Source: Nitrospirillum viridazoti CBAmc (GTDB lineage Bacteria; Pseudomonadota; Alphaproteobacteria; Azospirillales; Azospirillaceae). From it: a stretch of DNA of 64,000 nt. A program made the translations under genes and the position numbers. The stretch covers positions 434,001-498,000 of the forward strand of contig NZ_CP022110.1 of NCBI RefSeq assembly GCF_000730165.1, written 5' to 3'. How positions within the stretch are numbered: the first letter of the stretch is position 1; each line of letters begins with the position of its first letter. The notes under the pieces were generated by a model, which did not search any database, was not told the origin of the DNA, and was given only the letters and a program-made list of their open reading frames with translations. Positions 1-8,433 of the stretch are shown here, piece after piece.

Positions 1-1
1 C

Positions 2-2320
2 ACGGACACCAGCCAGGGTACGGTCAACGGCCAGTCGGATGGCGACTGGTCCAATTTCGTCACGCTGCAGAAGACGACGGTCATTTATGACGGCCAGGGT
101 CGCAAGACGTGGGACGTGCTGAAGGACGCTGGCGGGAATGAGCTGGTGACGACGGCATACGGCTATGATGCGGCCAACAACCTGATCTGGACGACACGGC
201 CCATGAAGGGCACCGGCGACGACCGGTGGATCAACTACGGCTATGACGCCGTGGGGCGGTTGACGCAGGTGAAGGATACCAGCAACCAGATCATCTCCGG
301 CACCAGTTACACTGCCAACGGCCTGAAGGCGACGATGGTGGACGGCAATAACCACACCACCAGCTACACCTATGACGGCTTCAACAACCTGACGCTGGTG
401 ACCTATCCGGCGGTGAACGGCACGGCCTTCACCGATGCCTACAGTTACGACAATAATTCCCGGATGACGTCGTGGCGGCAGCGGGACAATCAGACGACGA
501 TGGGATACACGCGCGACGCCCTGGAACAGGTGACGAACCGGAGCGTCGGGAACTTCAACTACAGCTATGACAATCTGGGTCACGTGACGCAGGCGACGGC
601 GGACGGCAAGGCGTCGGTGACCACCGTCTATGACGCGCTGGGCCGGTTGACCAGCCAGACGACGGACGGGCGCAAGGTCTCCGCGCAATATGATGCCGCC
701 GGCCGCCTCCAGCGGTTGATTTGGCCGGACGGAACCTACGCCGACTACAGCTATGACGCGACGGGGGCGATGACCGGCATCTCGGTCAACGGCAACTGGG
801 TGCAGAGCTACAGCTATGATGACTTGGGCCGGCGGCAATCGACGACGCGGGCCAACGGGGTGACGAGCGTCTATTGTTTCGACAGCGCGTCGCGGCTGAC
901 GTTCCTGGATCTCGGCGGAACCGCCGGCCAGTGCAGTGACAGCTCCCCCCGCCTGACGTCGCTGAGCTTCGGTTACAATCTGGCGGGCCAGATCCTTAAA
1001 AGGACGAATTCCAACGCGGCCTATGATGGCACAGTGCCGATGAACGGCACGACCAACTACGCCAACAACGAATTGAACCAGACAACCTCCGTTTCGGGTC
1101 CGTCCGGCACCTCATCGCTGACTTATGGCCCTCGGGGCAATCTGTACACTTATGGGGCGACCACGACGGCCCATGACGCCGATAGCCAGATGGCCAGCGT
1201 GTCGCCAGCCACCAGCCTGGGCTACGACGCCATGGGGCGCCTATCCCAGGTCGGCCAATCGTCGACCACGCGCTTCCTGTACTTCGGCAATCGCCTGGTG
1301 GCGGAGTACGACAGCTCGGGCAACGTGCTGCGCCGCTATATCCCGGGCGCCGCCACGGACGAGACCGCCGTATGGTACGAAGGGCCGGCCATGGGCGTGG
1401 GCCGCTGGCTGATCCCGGATGAGCGTGGCTCGGTGGTGGCGGTGACGGACGGCGGCGGCACCGTGCTGGCCGTCAACACCTATGATGAATACGGCCGCTC
1501 GGGCGCGGGCAACATGGGCCGCTTCCAGTACACCGGCCAGGCCTACCTGGCGGAAGTCGGAGTGTACTACTACAAGGCCCGCATGTATCTTCCTGGCCTT
1601 GGCAAGTTCGCGGAGGCTGATCCGACCGGCTATGCCGCCAGCATGAATGTTTATGCCTACGTCGGCGGTGATCCGATCAACAACGTTGATCCTACGGGAT
1701 TGGACTGTGAATCGGCCGCGTTCGGTATAATGGAATGTGAAGTCACCGCGCAAAGACCGGTTCGCCCATTTTTCCCGACCCTTGATCCCAATGGGATGGG
1801 AAATGTCCTCGCGGATATACACAAGACTTCACTTTCCATGGCGCTACCCGGTGCGGGGATACGGGGCGTCGTGATGGCGTGGAGGGGGCTGGGCATTGTT
1901 GGAAGCGCGGCGAGGTTCCCCCAAATCGCGTCCATGGCTCAAACGGCCGGCGAGGCTGAGGCGCCTGCCGAAGCCGCCATTGAGGAGATAGTTGTCACCG
2001 CGACAAAAAGCGCCGGGCAGTTGGGCAGGGACGGTGAGGCGGCGGTACGGAGTGTGTATGATATTGGGAGCAAACCTCGCTCCATTCTTATGAATGGACG
2101 CGCACGTATTCCTGACGGAATGACACAAGAAGCCCTCAGTGAAGTGAAGAACGTATCTAAGTTGAACTTTACGCAGCAGATACGAGATTATCTGAGTTAT
2201 TCCCAAGAAAATGGAATGACATTTGATTTGTACACGAGAAGCGACACGGCTATATCGGGTTCTTTGCAGAACGCGATTGACGCGGGTCTTATTAATCACC
2301 TGATAATACCGGGGTTCTGA
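2..2320 (+). CDS. Rhs-repeat polymorphic toxin, C-terminal part (5' truncated by window)
   Basis: The reading frame is already open at base 2, so the true start lies upstream; a GTG at 116 is only an internal codon. The protein is made of YD repeats (many GYDA, SYDD and YDALGR motifs) that build the Rhs shell, followed by the Rhs core near 1560-1700 (YYYKARMY, then DPTGL). After the core comes a variable region and a C-terminal toxin tip (about 2010-2320) with IPDG, then EVKNV, then QIRDYL. That D...ExK layout is what I know from restriction-endonuclease-fold toxins of the Tox-REase-7 type, so a DNase or nuclease activity is inferred. Rhs proteins deliver such tips into competitor cells through secretion systems. 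The last 300 bases are clearly more AT-rich than the repeat region. The stop overlaps the next start by one base (TGATG), the usual toxin-immunity arrangement. Confidence 0.88.
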   Translation, partial: TDTSQGTVNGQSDGDWSNFVTLQKTTVIYDGQGRKTWDVLKDAGGNELVTTAYGYDAANNLIWTTRPMKGTGDDRWINYGYDAVGRLTQVKDTSNQIISGTSYTANGLKATMVDGNNHTTSYTYDGFNNLTLVTYPAVNGTAFTDAYSYDNNSRMTSWRQRDNQTTMGYTRDALEQVTNRSVGNFNYSYDNLGHVTQATADGKASVTTVYDALGRLTSQTTDGRKVSAQYDAAGRLQRLIWPDGTYADYSYDATGAMTGISVNGNWVQSYSYDDLGRRQSTTRANGVTSVYCFDSASRLTFLDLGGTAGQCSDSSPRLTSLSFGYNLAGQILKRTNSNAAYDGTVPMNGTTNYANNELNQTTSVSGPSGTSSLTYGPRGNLYTYGATTTAHDADSQMASVSPATSLGYDAMGRLSQVGQSSTTRFLYFGNRLVAEYDSSGNVLRRYIPGAATDETAVWYEGPAMGVGRWLIPDERGSVVAVTDGGGTVLAVNTYDEYGRSGAGNMGRFQYTGQAYLAEVGVYYYKARMYLPGLGKFAEADPTGYAASMNVYAYVGGDPINNVDPTGLDCESAAFGIMECEVTAQRPVRPFFPTLDPNGMGNVLADIHKTSLSMALPGAGIRGVVMAWRGLGIVGSAARFPQIASMAQTAGEAEAPAEAAIEEIVVTATKSAGQLGRDGEAAVRSVYDIGSKPRSILMNGRARIPDGMTQEALSEVKNVSKLNFTQQIRDYLSYSQENGMTFDLYTRSDTAISGSLQNAIDAGLINHLIIPGF

Positions 2321-2994
2321 TGAAAGAAAAGTCAAGGCAGAACCGTCCACCATTGACTGATGGCGAACTGGAGAGAATTACGGCGAATGATTTTCTTCGA
2401 TTGAAATTAACTGACGATGAAATGTTAAGGCTTCGTGCTATAAATCAAAAAAAAAGAGAGGAAATTTCCGAACGCACAAAAAGACTTCGAATTGAACAAG
2501 ATCCGATAATCAATGATCTAAAGGATGTTGGATTTGAAGTTGAAAGTGTATGGGACTTCCTGAGCGCAAAGACTGCTTATCAAGCTGCAATACCGGTGCT
2601 GTTAAGGCATCTGACGTTGCCTTATTCGGATAGAATCAAGGAGGGTATTGCTAGATCTCTTGCGGTTCCCGATCCCAAAGTAAAAGAAAATTGGCCGATG
2701 CTAGTTAAGGAGTATCGTAATGCGGCGATGGGCCAAGGTGTCATTGCGCGAGGTGAGACGAAGGAATATCACCTTGGCACCAAGGATGGGTTGGCCTGTG
2801 TATTAGCTGTTGCTGTGACAGATCAAACTCTTCCAGAGCTAATCGCCTTGGCGGAAGATCGCACCCAGGGTGAAAGCCGGATTTTGCTTCTTTCTGCTTT
2901 GCGGGATTCTAAAAATCCTATCGCAAAGCAGGCAATCGAAAGGCTCCGGAACGATCCGCAGCTTTCTAAGGAGATTAGCTCCTGGCGAAAGTGA
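2320..2994 (+). CDS. Putative immunity protein for the Rhs toxin
   Basis: This 224-residue protein starts one base inside the stop codon of the Rhs gene, so the two are translationally coupled. Position directly behind a polymorphic toxin tip is the main reason to call it an immunity protein. It is charged, has no signal peptide or membrane segment, and its middle and C-terminal half looks like short paired alpha helices of HEAT-like type (LLRHLTLPYSD, then LPELIALAEDR, then LLSALRDSKNP). I do not recognise a named immunity family. The gene is strikingly AT-rich against its neighbours, with many AAA, GAA and ATT codons, which suggests acquisition together with the toxin tip. It would be expected to bind the nuclease tip in the cytoplasm and prevent self-intoxication. 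Confidence 0.7.
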   Translation: MKEKSRQNRPPLTDGELERITANDFLRLKLTDDEMLRLRAINQKKREEISERTKRLRIEQDPIINDLKDVGFEVESVWDFLSAKTAYQAAIPVLLRHLTLPYSDRIKEGIARSLAVPDPKVKENWPMLVKEYRNAAMGQGVIARGETKEYHLGTKDGLACVLAVAVTDQTLPELIALAEDRTQGESRILLLSALRDSKNPIAKQAIERLRNDPQLSKEISSWRK

Positions 2995-3078
2995 GTTGGG
3001 CCATTGGCCGGACGTGGGGCGCCGCCGTTCATCTGCCTGTGAGCTGACTGCCCCAATCCCCGATGAGATAAGGCCGTC

Positions 3079-3522
3079 TCACGGCCGGTGATACGTCACC
3101 ACCCACATGACGCCGACGGCCACCGCTACCAGGCAGGCCAGCATCCAGGTGCGGATGGGGATGGCCACCTTTTCGCTGGGGCCTTTACCCTTCTTGGGCT
3201 TGGTCGCGCGTTCCGACCCCGCCACCACCGTGGGCTTGGGCCGGCCCGTGCCCTTGTAGGGGTCGTGCAGTTCCACCAGGCGCCAGTCGTAGTTGGACAG
3301 CGCCTCCTCACTCTCGAAATCCACCTGGATCAGCCGGACATAGCCCCGGCCGTGGCTGCGCACCGCTTCGCTGAATTCCCGCTTGCCGGCCGACAGATTG
3401 TCGACCAGGGCCAGGGTTTCCCATTTCTTGCCCTGGGGCTTCTGCACCGCGAATTTGCGCTGGCTTTCCAAGGCTTGCTCTCCATTGGCCGAGCCATGGT
3501 CCGGCTCCGCGTTCCCAGCCAT
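3079..3522 (-). CDS. Hypothetical protein with one C-terminal membrane anchor
   Basis: This 147-residue protein is read from the ATG at 3522 (MAGNAEPDHG); an upstream in-frame extension has low-complexity, unlikely content. The first 115 residues are hydrophilic and include a Lys/Gly-rich stretch (KPKKGKG). They are followed by one hydrophobic helix (WMLACLVAVAVGVMWVV) and only a few residues after it, which is the layout of a tail-anchored inner-membrane protein facing the cytoplasm. The part reading GRGYVRLIQVDFESEEAL is the best-ordered section. I do not recognise a family. It is divergently transcribed from regB and converges on the Rhs immunity gene. Confidence 0.6.
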   Translation of the reverse strand: MAGNAEPDHGSANGEQALESQRKFAVQKPQGKKWETLALVDNLSAGKREFSEAVRSHGRGYVRLIQVDFESEEALSNYDWRLVELHDPYKGTGRPKPTVVAGSERATKPKKGKGPSEKVAIPIRTWMLACLVAVAVGVMWVVTYHRP

Positions 3523-3660
3523 TATCAATGCCGCGCGCCTGGGGGCAAGGGCCTGCGCGGGGCCCGTCGATGGCGACAGGTGCGACGCCCTGGCCCGTGC
3601 GCTATAGCTTGACGCCCGGCATGGTTGCCGTTGGCCTATCCAGGCCAATCTTCACCCAGG

Positions 3661-5049
3661 ATGGTCAGGTCGATGACGCGGCAGGCGTGGACAGCAACGA
3701 CGGATGACGGCACGGCTGACGCGCGGCCGGAGGGGGGACGCTGGGCCGCCGCCCGCATCAACCTGCGCACGCTCAACACCATCCGCTGGATCGCCATTGC
3801 CGGCCAGACCGTCACCCTGTTGACGGTGGAGGATCTGGTCGGCATCGACATCCCCCTGCTGCCCGCCCTGGCGGTGACGGCGGTGTCGCTGCTGATCAAC
3901 CTCTACGCCATCGCCCGGCGCCGGCGCAGCCCCTTCCTGACCGAACGGGGTGCCGTGCTGTTCCTGGGCTATGACACGGTGCAGCTGACCGTGCTGCTGA
4001 TGCTGACCGGCGGGTTGGAAAATCCCTTCGCCGTGCTGGTGCTGGCGCCCTTGATGGTGGGGGCCAGCATGCTGGGACGCCGGCTGGTCACGGGGCTGAC
4101 CACGCTGACCACGGCCTGCCTCACCCTGGTCTGGGCCCTGGCCATGCCCCTGTCCTGGCCGGCCAGCAACGGCGTCACCCTGTCGCCCATCTATCTGGGG
4201 GGCATCTGGGCGGCCCTGACACTGTCCGCCATCTTCATCGCCACCTACGTCTACAAGGTGGCGCAGTCCGGCCGCGACCTGTCGCAGGCCCTGATCGCCA
4301 GCCAGGTGTCGCTGGCCCGGGCGCAGAAGGCCTCCGCCCTGGGCGCGCTGGCGGCGGCGGCGGCGCATGAGCTGGGCAGCCCGCTGGGCACCATCGCCGT
4401 GGTGGCCAAGGAACTGGCCCGCGACATGCCGCCCGACAGCCCCTGGGTGGAGGATATCCAGCTTCTGCAGAGCCAGTCGGACCGCTGCCGCGTCATCCTG
4501 GCCGACCTGGCCCGCCGCCCGGACGCGGAGGGGGAGATGGAGCCCTACGCCCCCCTGGGCCCCGTGCAGGTGATCGAGGCGGTGGCCGCCCCCCACCGCC
4601 GGGCGGACGTGACCCTGGACATCACCGTGACCGGGGCGGAGGAGGGCGCGCCCTCCCCCCTGCCGCTGTCGCCCGAGCTGCAGCACGGCCTGGGCAACAT
4701 CCTTCAGAACGCCATGCAGTTCGCCACCACCCGGGTGGACGTGACCCTGCATTGCGATCCCTCCGCCCTGGTTCTGACCGTGGCCGACGACGGCCCCGGC
4801 TTCCCCGTCAGCCTGCTGGAGCGCCTGGGCGAACCCTATGTTTCCGACCGGGATGAGCGGCTGGAGCAGGTGCCGGTACGCGCCGGCGGCGGTGGCACCA
4901 TGGGGCTGGGCCTGTTCATCGCCCAGATCCTGCTGGAACGCACCGGCGCCGTCGTCTCCTACGCCAACGGTCGGCCGGGCAGCACGCCCGTGGGCGCCGG
5001 CGCCCATGTCACCGTGAACTGGAGCGGGCCGCTGCCGGCGGCCCAGTGA
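3661..5049 (+). CDS. regB: Redox-sensing histidine kinase RegB (PrrB/ActS)
   Basis: RegB is a membrane histidine kinase that senses quinone pool redox state and phosphorylates RegA, controlling respiration, nitrogen and carbon fixation genes. From the ATG at 3661 the protein has 462 residues; a TTG at 3625 and an ATG at 3673 are alternative starts. The N-terminal half holds about six membrane helices with the quinone-site motif GGLENPF at residues 117-123. The H-box is AAAHELGSPLGTI with the phospho-histidine at about 236. A cysteine follows exactly 40 residues later (DRCRVIL, about 276), the same spacing as His225/Cys265 of the Rhodobacter enzyme, so the thiol redox switch looks conserved. 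The ATP-binding boxes NILQNAMQFA, DDGPGFP and GLGLFIA are all present. The regulator gene follows 250 bases downstream. Confidence 0.93.
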   Translation: MVRSMTRQAWTATTDDGTADARPEGGRWAAARINLRTLNTIRWIAIAGQTVTLLTVEDLVGIDIPLLPALAVTAVSLLINLYAIARRRRSPFLTERGAVLFLGYDTVQLTVLLMLTGGLENPFAVLVLAPLMVGASMLGRRLVTGLTTLTTACLTLVWALAMPLSWPASNGVTLSPIYLGGIWAALTLSAIFIATYVYKVAQSGRDLSQALIASQVSLARAQKASALGALAAAAAHELGSPLGTIAVVAKELARDMPPDSPWVEDIQLLQSQSDRCRVILADLARRPDAEGEMEPYAPLGPVQVIEAVAAPHRRADVTLDITVTGAEEGAPSPLPLSPELQHGLGNILQNAMQFATTRVDVTLHCDPSALVLTVADDGPGFPVSLLERLGEPYVSDRDERLEQVPVRAGGGGTMGLGLFIAQILLERTGAVVSYANGRPGSTPVGAGAHVTVNWSGPLPAAQ

Positions 5050-5142
5050 CGGGGCTGGCCAAGACGAGGCCGCCAGCCGCCGGAACGGCGCAAAAGAATG
5101 GGAAACCTTCGTATGGTGGACAATCGCGTATTGCCGCCCTTG

Positions 5143-5166
5143 GATGGACATAATCCCATGTCCATC
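5143..5166. promoter_or_regulatory. Inverted repeat in the regB-regA gap
   Basis: Arms of nine bases (GATGGACAT and ATGTCCATC) surround a six-base AATCCC spacer about 135 bases before regA. There is no T-run, so it is more likely a protein-binding site or mRNA hairpin than a terminator. The rest of the 250-base gap shows no gene. Confidence 0.4.
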
Positions 5167-5299
5167 TCTCCGGCCATCACGGGGCGTCCTTTTGCCGCGT
5201 GTCGGAATCGCACGGAAGTGTTCAAACACGGCGTAGTAAGGTCGTTGGTAAGTTTGCAACCGTCCTGCGGCATGGCCGGAAAATAAGGGGTTTTCGAGA

Positions 5300-5881
5300 A
5301 TGAACGTTGAGACCGGTGACGTGATCGATCCCATGCGCCTCGGCTTCACCGGGGACGCGTCGCGCAGCCTGCTGGTGGTGGACGATGACGCCCCCTTCCG
5401 CATCCGCCTGGCCCGCGCGCTGGAAAAGCGCGGCTTCGACGTGGTGGCGGTGGACAGCGTGGCCCTGGGCGTGGACGTGGCGCAGGAAGCGGCCCCCCGC
5501 TACGCCGTGGTGGACTTGCGGCTGGGGGACGGCAGCGGCCTGGATGTGGTGAAGGCCCTGCGCGACGCCCGGCCTGAGGCGCGCATCGTCATGCTGACCG
5601 GCTACGGCAACATCGCCACCGCCGTGGCGGCCGTGAAGGCCGGCGCCGTCGACTACCTGCCCAAGCCTGCGGACGCCGACGCGGTCGAGGCCGCCCTGCT
5701 GACCGACGGCCCCCTGCCGCCGCCGCCGGAACATCCCATGTCGGCCGACCGCGTCCGCTGGGAACACATCCAGCGGGTGTTCGAGCAGTGCGACCGCAAC
5801 GTCTCGGAAACCGCGCGCCGCTTGAAGATGCACCGCCGCACCCTGCAGCGCATCCTGAACAAGCACGCGCCCAGGACCTGA
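5300..5881 (+). CDS. regA: Redox response regulator RegA (PrrA/ActR)
   Basis: This 193-residue regulator is the partner of RegB. The receiver domain covers about residues 20-135 with the acidic pocket DDD at 28-30, phospho-acceptor Asp72 in VVDLRLGDG, Thr100 in MLTGYG and Lys122 in YLPKPAD. A proline-rich linker (PLPPPPEHP) leads to a short Fis-type helix-turn-helix at about 155-190 (NVSETARRLKMHRRTLQRIL), which is the very conserved DNA-binding part of this family. Phosphorylated RegA activates or represses many energy-metabolism promoters in alphaproteobacteria. In several relatives senC/prrC lies next to this pair; it is not seen here. The gene ends just before a perfect inverted repeat shared with the convergent antiporter gene. 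Confidence 0.93.
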   Translation: MNVETGDVIDPMRLGFTGDASRSLLVVDDDAPFRIRLARALEKRGFDVVAVDSVALGVDVAQEAAPRYAVVDLRLGDGSGLDVVKALRDARPEARIVMLTGYGNIATAVAAVKAGAVDYLPKPADADAVEAALLTDGPLPPPPEHPMSADRVRWEHIQRVFEQCDRNVSETARRLKMHRRTLQRILNKHAPRT

Positions 5882-5903
5882 GCGCGCGGCATACAGGCCC
5901 CGG

Positions 5904-5940
5904 CTGAAAGGGCTCAGGCGCTGCGCCTGAGCCCTTTCAG
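5904..5940. terminator. Perfect 18-bp inverted repeat, bidirectional terminator
   Basis: CTGAAAGGGCTCAGGCGC, a single T, then the exact reverse complement. It sits between the convergent regA and antiporter genes and includes the last codons and stop of the antiporter gene. The A/T-flanked ends (GAAAG, CTTTC) give it a weak U-tract in either direction. Confidence 0.65.
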
Positions 5941-7668
5941 GCCCTGGCGCAGGCGCGTCCAGGGGCGTTCATTGGGCGTCAGGTCGATGCCGACTTCGGT
6001 CACCCGGGTCTCGTCCATGGACGCCACGATCAGCGCGACCTCGCCCACCTTCAGGCGCACGCCGACGGAGGCTCGGCGTCCCAGGCGGCGGGCCAGATGC
6101 TCGCCGATGGCGATGTCGCCATCGACGTGTGGGGCCTCGAACCCATAAAGCCCGGCCACGGTGGCCAGGGGCGTGTCGCCCTTGACCTGGAAATCGCCCA
6201 GCCCGGCGGCGCGGCGGCCGTGGTCGCGACGACCGAACAGGCGTTCCATGGCCGTCAGGGCCGCCGGCTCGCCCAGCACCAGCACGGCGTCGCCGGGGTA
6301 GAGCACGCGCACCTCTTCCGGCGCCACGGGGTGGCCCTCGCGGATCATGGCCAGCACCCGCACGGATTCCGGCACCACCAGCCGGCCCAGGCCGCGCACC
6401 GCCGCCTCGCTCTCCGGCGCCACGGTCAGCATGGCCAGTTGCTGCGGCCCATCCACCGGCAGGTCGATGTCGGCGCGGCCGGGCGGTTCGGGATCGGCCG
6501 GGATCTCCACGTCCAGCAGGCGCGCCGCCGGGCCGATGGTCCAGCCCTGGGCCAGCAGGGACAGCAGGACCACGGCGAAGGCGATGCCGAAATAGGTTTC
6601 GGCCCCCGGCAATCCGGACAGCACCGGCAGCAGGCCCAGGAAGATGGGCACCGCGCCGCGCAGGCCGACCCAGGAGATGAACAGCCGCTCGTTCCAGGCG
6701 AAGCCGAAGAAGGACAGGCACAGGGTGACGGCCAGGGGCCGCGCCACCAGGATCAGCGCCACCGCCACCACCAGGGCCGGCAGCGCCACGCGCACCAGCG
6801 TATCGGGCGAGACCAGCACGCCCAGCATGAGGAACAGGGAGATCTGGCTCAGCCAGGCCAGCCCATCGTGGAAACGCTCAATGATCTGCCGCGCCTTGAC
6901 CCGGCGGTTGCCCATGATGAAGCCGGCGAGATAGACGGCCAGGAAGCCGGAGGCGCCGATGGTCTGGGTGGCGCCGAAGATGAACAGGGTGCCGGCCAGC
7001 GCCAGGATGGGGTAGAGGCCGGCCGACAACTCCAGCCGGTTGATGATGGCCGACAGGGCGAAGCCGCCGGCGACACCGATGATGCCGCCGCCGCCCATCT
7101 CCAGCGCGAACTGGCCCAGTTGCGCCCAGCCGAAGCCGGCCCCCTGCACGGCGTGAATGGACAGGAGGGTCAGGAACACGGCCATGGGGTCGTTCAGGCC
7201 CGACTCCACCTCCAGCAGGGCCGAGACGCGGGGGCGCAGGCGCAGGCCCCGCTGGTGCAGCAGCAGGAACACGGCGGCCGCGTCGGTGGAGGCGACGATG
7301 CTGCCGATGAGGAAGCCCTGGGCCCAGCCCACGCCCAGCAGCCAGCGCGCCACCACGCAGGTGACGCCGGCCGTGACCAGCACGCCGGCGGTGGACAGCA
7401 CCAGGGCCGGCCAGCGCGCCAACTTGAACACCGCCTTGGGCGTGCGCAGCCCGCCGTCGAATAGGATGACGGCAATGGCGATGGACCCGACCAGCGAGGC
7501 CAGGCGGTAGTCGTTGAACTGGAAATTGGCCAGCTTGTCGACGGCGATGCCCAGCGCCAGGAACACCAGCAGCAGGGGCGCGCCGATGCGGGAGGAGGCG
7601 CGGCCGGCCAGGATGGCCAGCATCAGCAGCGACCCGAGCGCGAAGATGATGGTGTCGACGTGATGCAC
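5914..7668 (-). CDS. nhaP2: Potassium/proton antiporter, CPA1 family (NhaP2/CvrA type)
   Basis: This 584-residue inner-membrane protein exchanges K+ (or Na+) for H+. The first 390 residues form about 12 membrane helices and carry the family signatures VASTDAAAVFLLL and ESGLNDPMAVFL, whose acidic residues form the ion path. The soluble tail has a TrkA-C/RCK-C-like domain (about 405-490, VRVLAMIREGHPVAPEEV) and a last domain of CorC/HlyC-associated type (about 500-575, GEHLARRLGRRASVGVRL). This three-part layout is that of the NhaP2/CvrA antiporters. The start is the ATG at 7668. It stands alone: regA converges on it and a 216-base gap separates it from the DUF488 gene upstream. Confidence 0.88.
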   Translation of the reverse strand: MHHVDTIIFALGSLLMLAILAGRASSRIGAPLLLVFLALGIAVDKLANFQFNDYRLASLVGSIAIAVILFDGGLRTPKAVFKLARWPALVLSTAGVLVTAGVTCVVARWLLGVGWAQGFLIGSIVASTDAAAVFLLLHQRGLRLRPRVSALLEVESGLNDPMAVFLTLLSIHAVQGAGFGWAQLGQFALEMGGGGIIGVAGGFALSAIINRLELSAGLYPILALAGTLFIFGATQTIGASGFLAVYLAGFIMGNRRVKARQIIERFHDGLAWLSQISLFLMLGVLVSPDTLVRVALPALVVAVALILVARPLAVTLCLSFFGFAWNERLFISWVGLRGAVPIFLGLLPVLSGLPGAETYFGIAFAVVLLSLLAQGWTIGPAARLLDVEIPADPEPPGRADIDLPVDGPQQLAMLTVAPESEAAVRGLGRLVVPESVRVLAMIREGHPVAPEEVRVLYPGDAVLVLGEPAALTAMERLFGRRDHGRRAAGLGDFQVKGDTPLATVAGLYGFEAPHVDGDIAIGEHLARRLGRRASVGVRLKVGEVALIVASMDETRVTEVGIDLTPNERPWTRLRQGLKGLRRSA

Positions 7669-7884
7669 TGGCCGACTTGCTCCCCCCGGGCGGCCGCTTA
7701 CGGCGCCCTGTTGACCCGAACCGCCTGAGGCTTACCCTAGCCCCAAGCCCTTGGACTAGCTGTCCGTTGGGCCAGCGTCCCCTTCAGGGGTCCCATCCGC
7801 CGGCCACCTGGTTCTTCTCGCCGCCCATTGTGTCCGCCATGCGGCGCCGGCTGGTAAATTTGGGGGCGGCGGATCCGTGGCGGG

Positions 7885-8340
7885 CTAGAAGGCGGCGTCC
7901 ACCGCCAGGTGGTGCACGTCAAAGCCCCAGCCCGCCGCCATGTCGGCCGCGACGCGGGAGCGGTGGCAGATGTGCGGGTCATCCTCCAGGCACAGCAGAC
8001 AGGCGGGGCCCTGGTTCAGCGCCGTGGCAGCGGCCACGCCCAGTTCATACTGCGCCTCCGGCCGGGCCAGCGCCTGATCGACGATGGACCAGAACAGCGG
8101 CTGGTCGCCGGCGCGGCCGGCCAACCGCCCCTCCTTGGGCGTGCCCAGCGCCTTCAGGTGCAGGTACTCGATGCCGGCTTGGCGCAGGGCCGCCGACAGC
8201 GGGCCCTTGGAAAAGCCGGCGCGGCGCGACAACGGCAGCTCGCGCACGTCGATCAGCGTGCGCACGCCGGCCCGCACCAGGCGCTCCACCAGCGCCGGCT
8301 GGCCCGCCTTCTCATACCCTATGGTGAACAGCTCGGGCAT
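7885..8340 (-). CDS. DUF488 family protein
   Basis: The protein is 151 residues long from the ATG at 8340, which has AAGGAG eight bases upstream; a TTG 18 bases earlier overlaps that ribosome site and is rejected. Family motifs are plain: FTIGYEK at the start, RTLIDVRELPLSRRAGFSK in the middle, and CLEDDPHICHRSRVA near the end. DUF488 proteins are small soluble proteins of unknown biochemical function; the Cys/His-containing last motif hints at metal or anion binding, but that is inference. It is transcribed away from the insertion sequence, whose left end lies about 90 bases upstream of its start, so its promoter region may have been disturbed by the insertion. Confidence 0.85.
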   Translation of the reverse strand: MPELFTIGYEKAGQPALVERLVRAGVRTLIDVRELPLSRRAGFSKGPLSAALRQAGIEYLHLKALGTPKEGRLAGRAGDQPLFWSIVDQALARPEAQYELGVAAATALNQGPACLLCLEDDPHICHRSRVAADMAAGWGFDVHHLAVDAAF

Positions 8341-8423
8341 GGGCGATGCTCCTTGCAATAAGTGGAAAAAGGTTTCCAGAAGTATGGGCGTCCTTCAACC
8401 GGAGCAAGGGTTGATGAGGGCTG

Positions 8424-8433
8424 ACCTGTTAGC
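8424..8433. repeat. Left target-site duplication of the ISAs1-type element
   Basis: ACCTGTTAGC lies directly against the left inverted repeat. The same ten bases follow the right end at 9665-9674. Confidence 0.92.

Noticed and set aside
2320-2994. Reading the immunity gene as a second toxin
   Set aside because: It has no catalytic motif pattern, follows the toxin tip with coupled start and looks helical, all as expected for an immunity protein.
3652-5403. 583-codon open frame opposite regB and the start of regA
   Set aside because: Composition is Gly/Gln/His-rich shadow; both kinase and regulator motifs are unambiguous on the plus strand.
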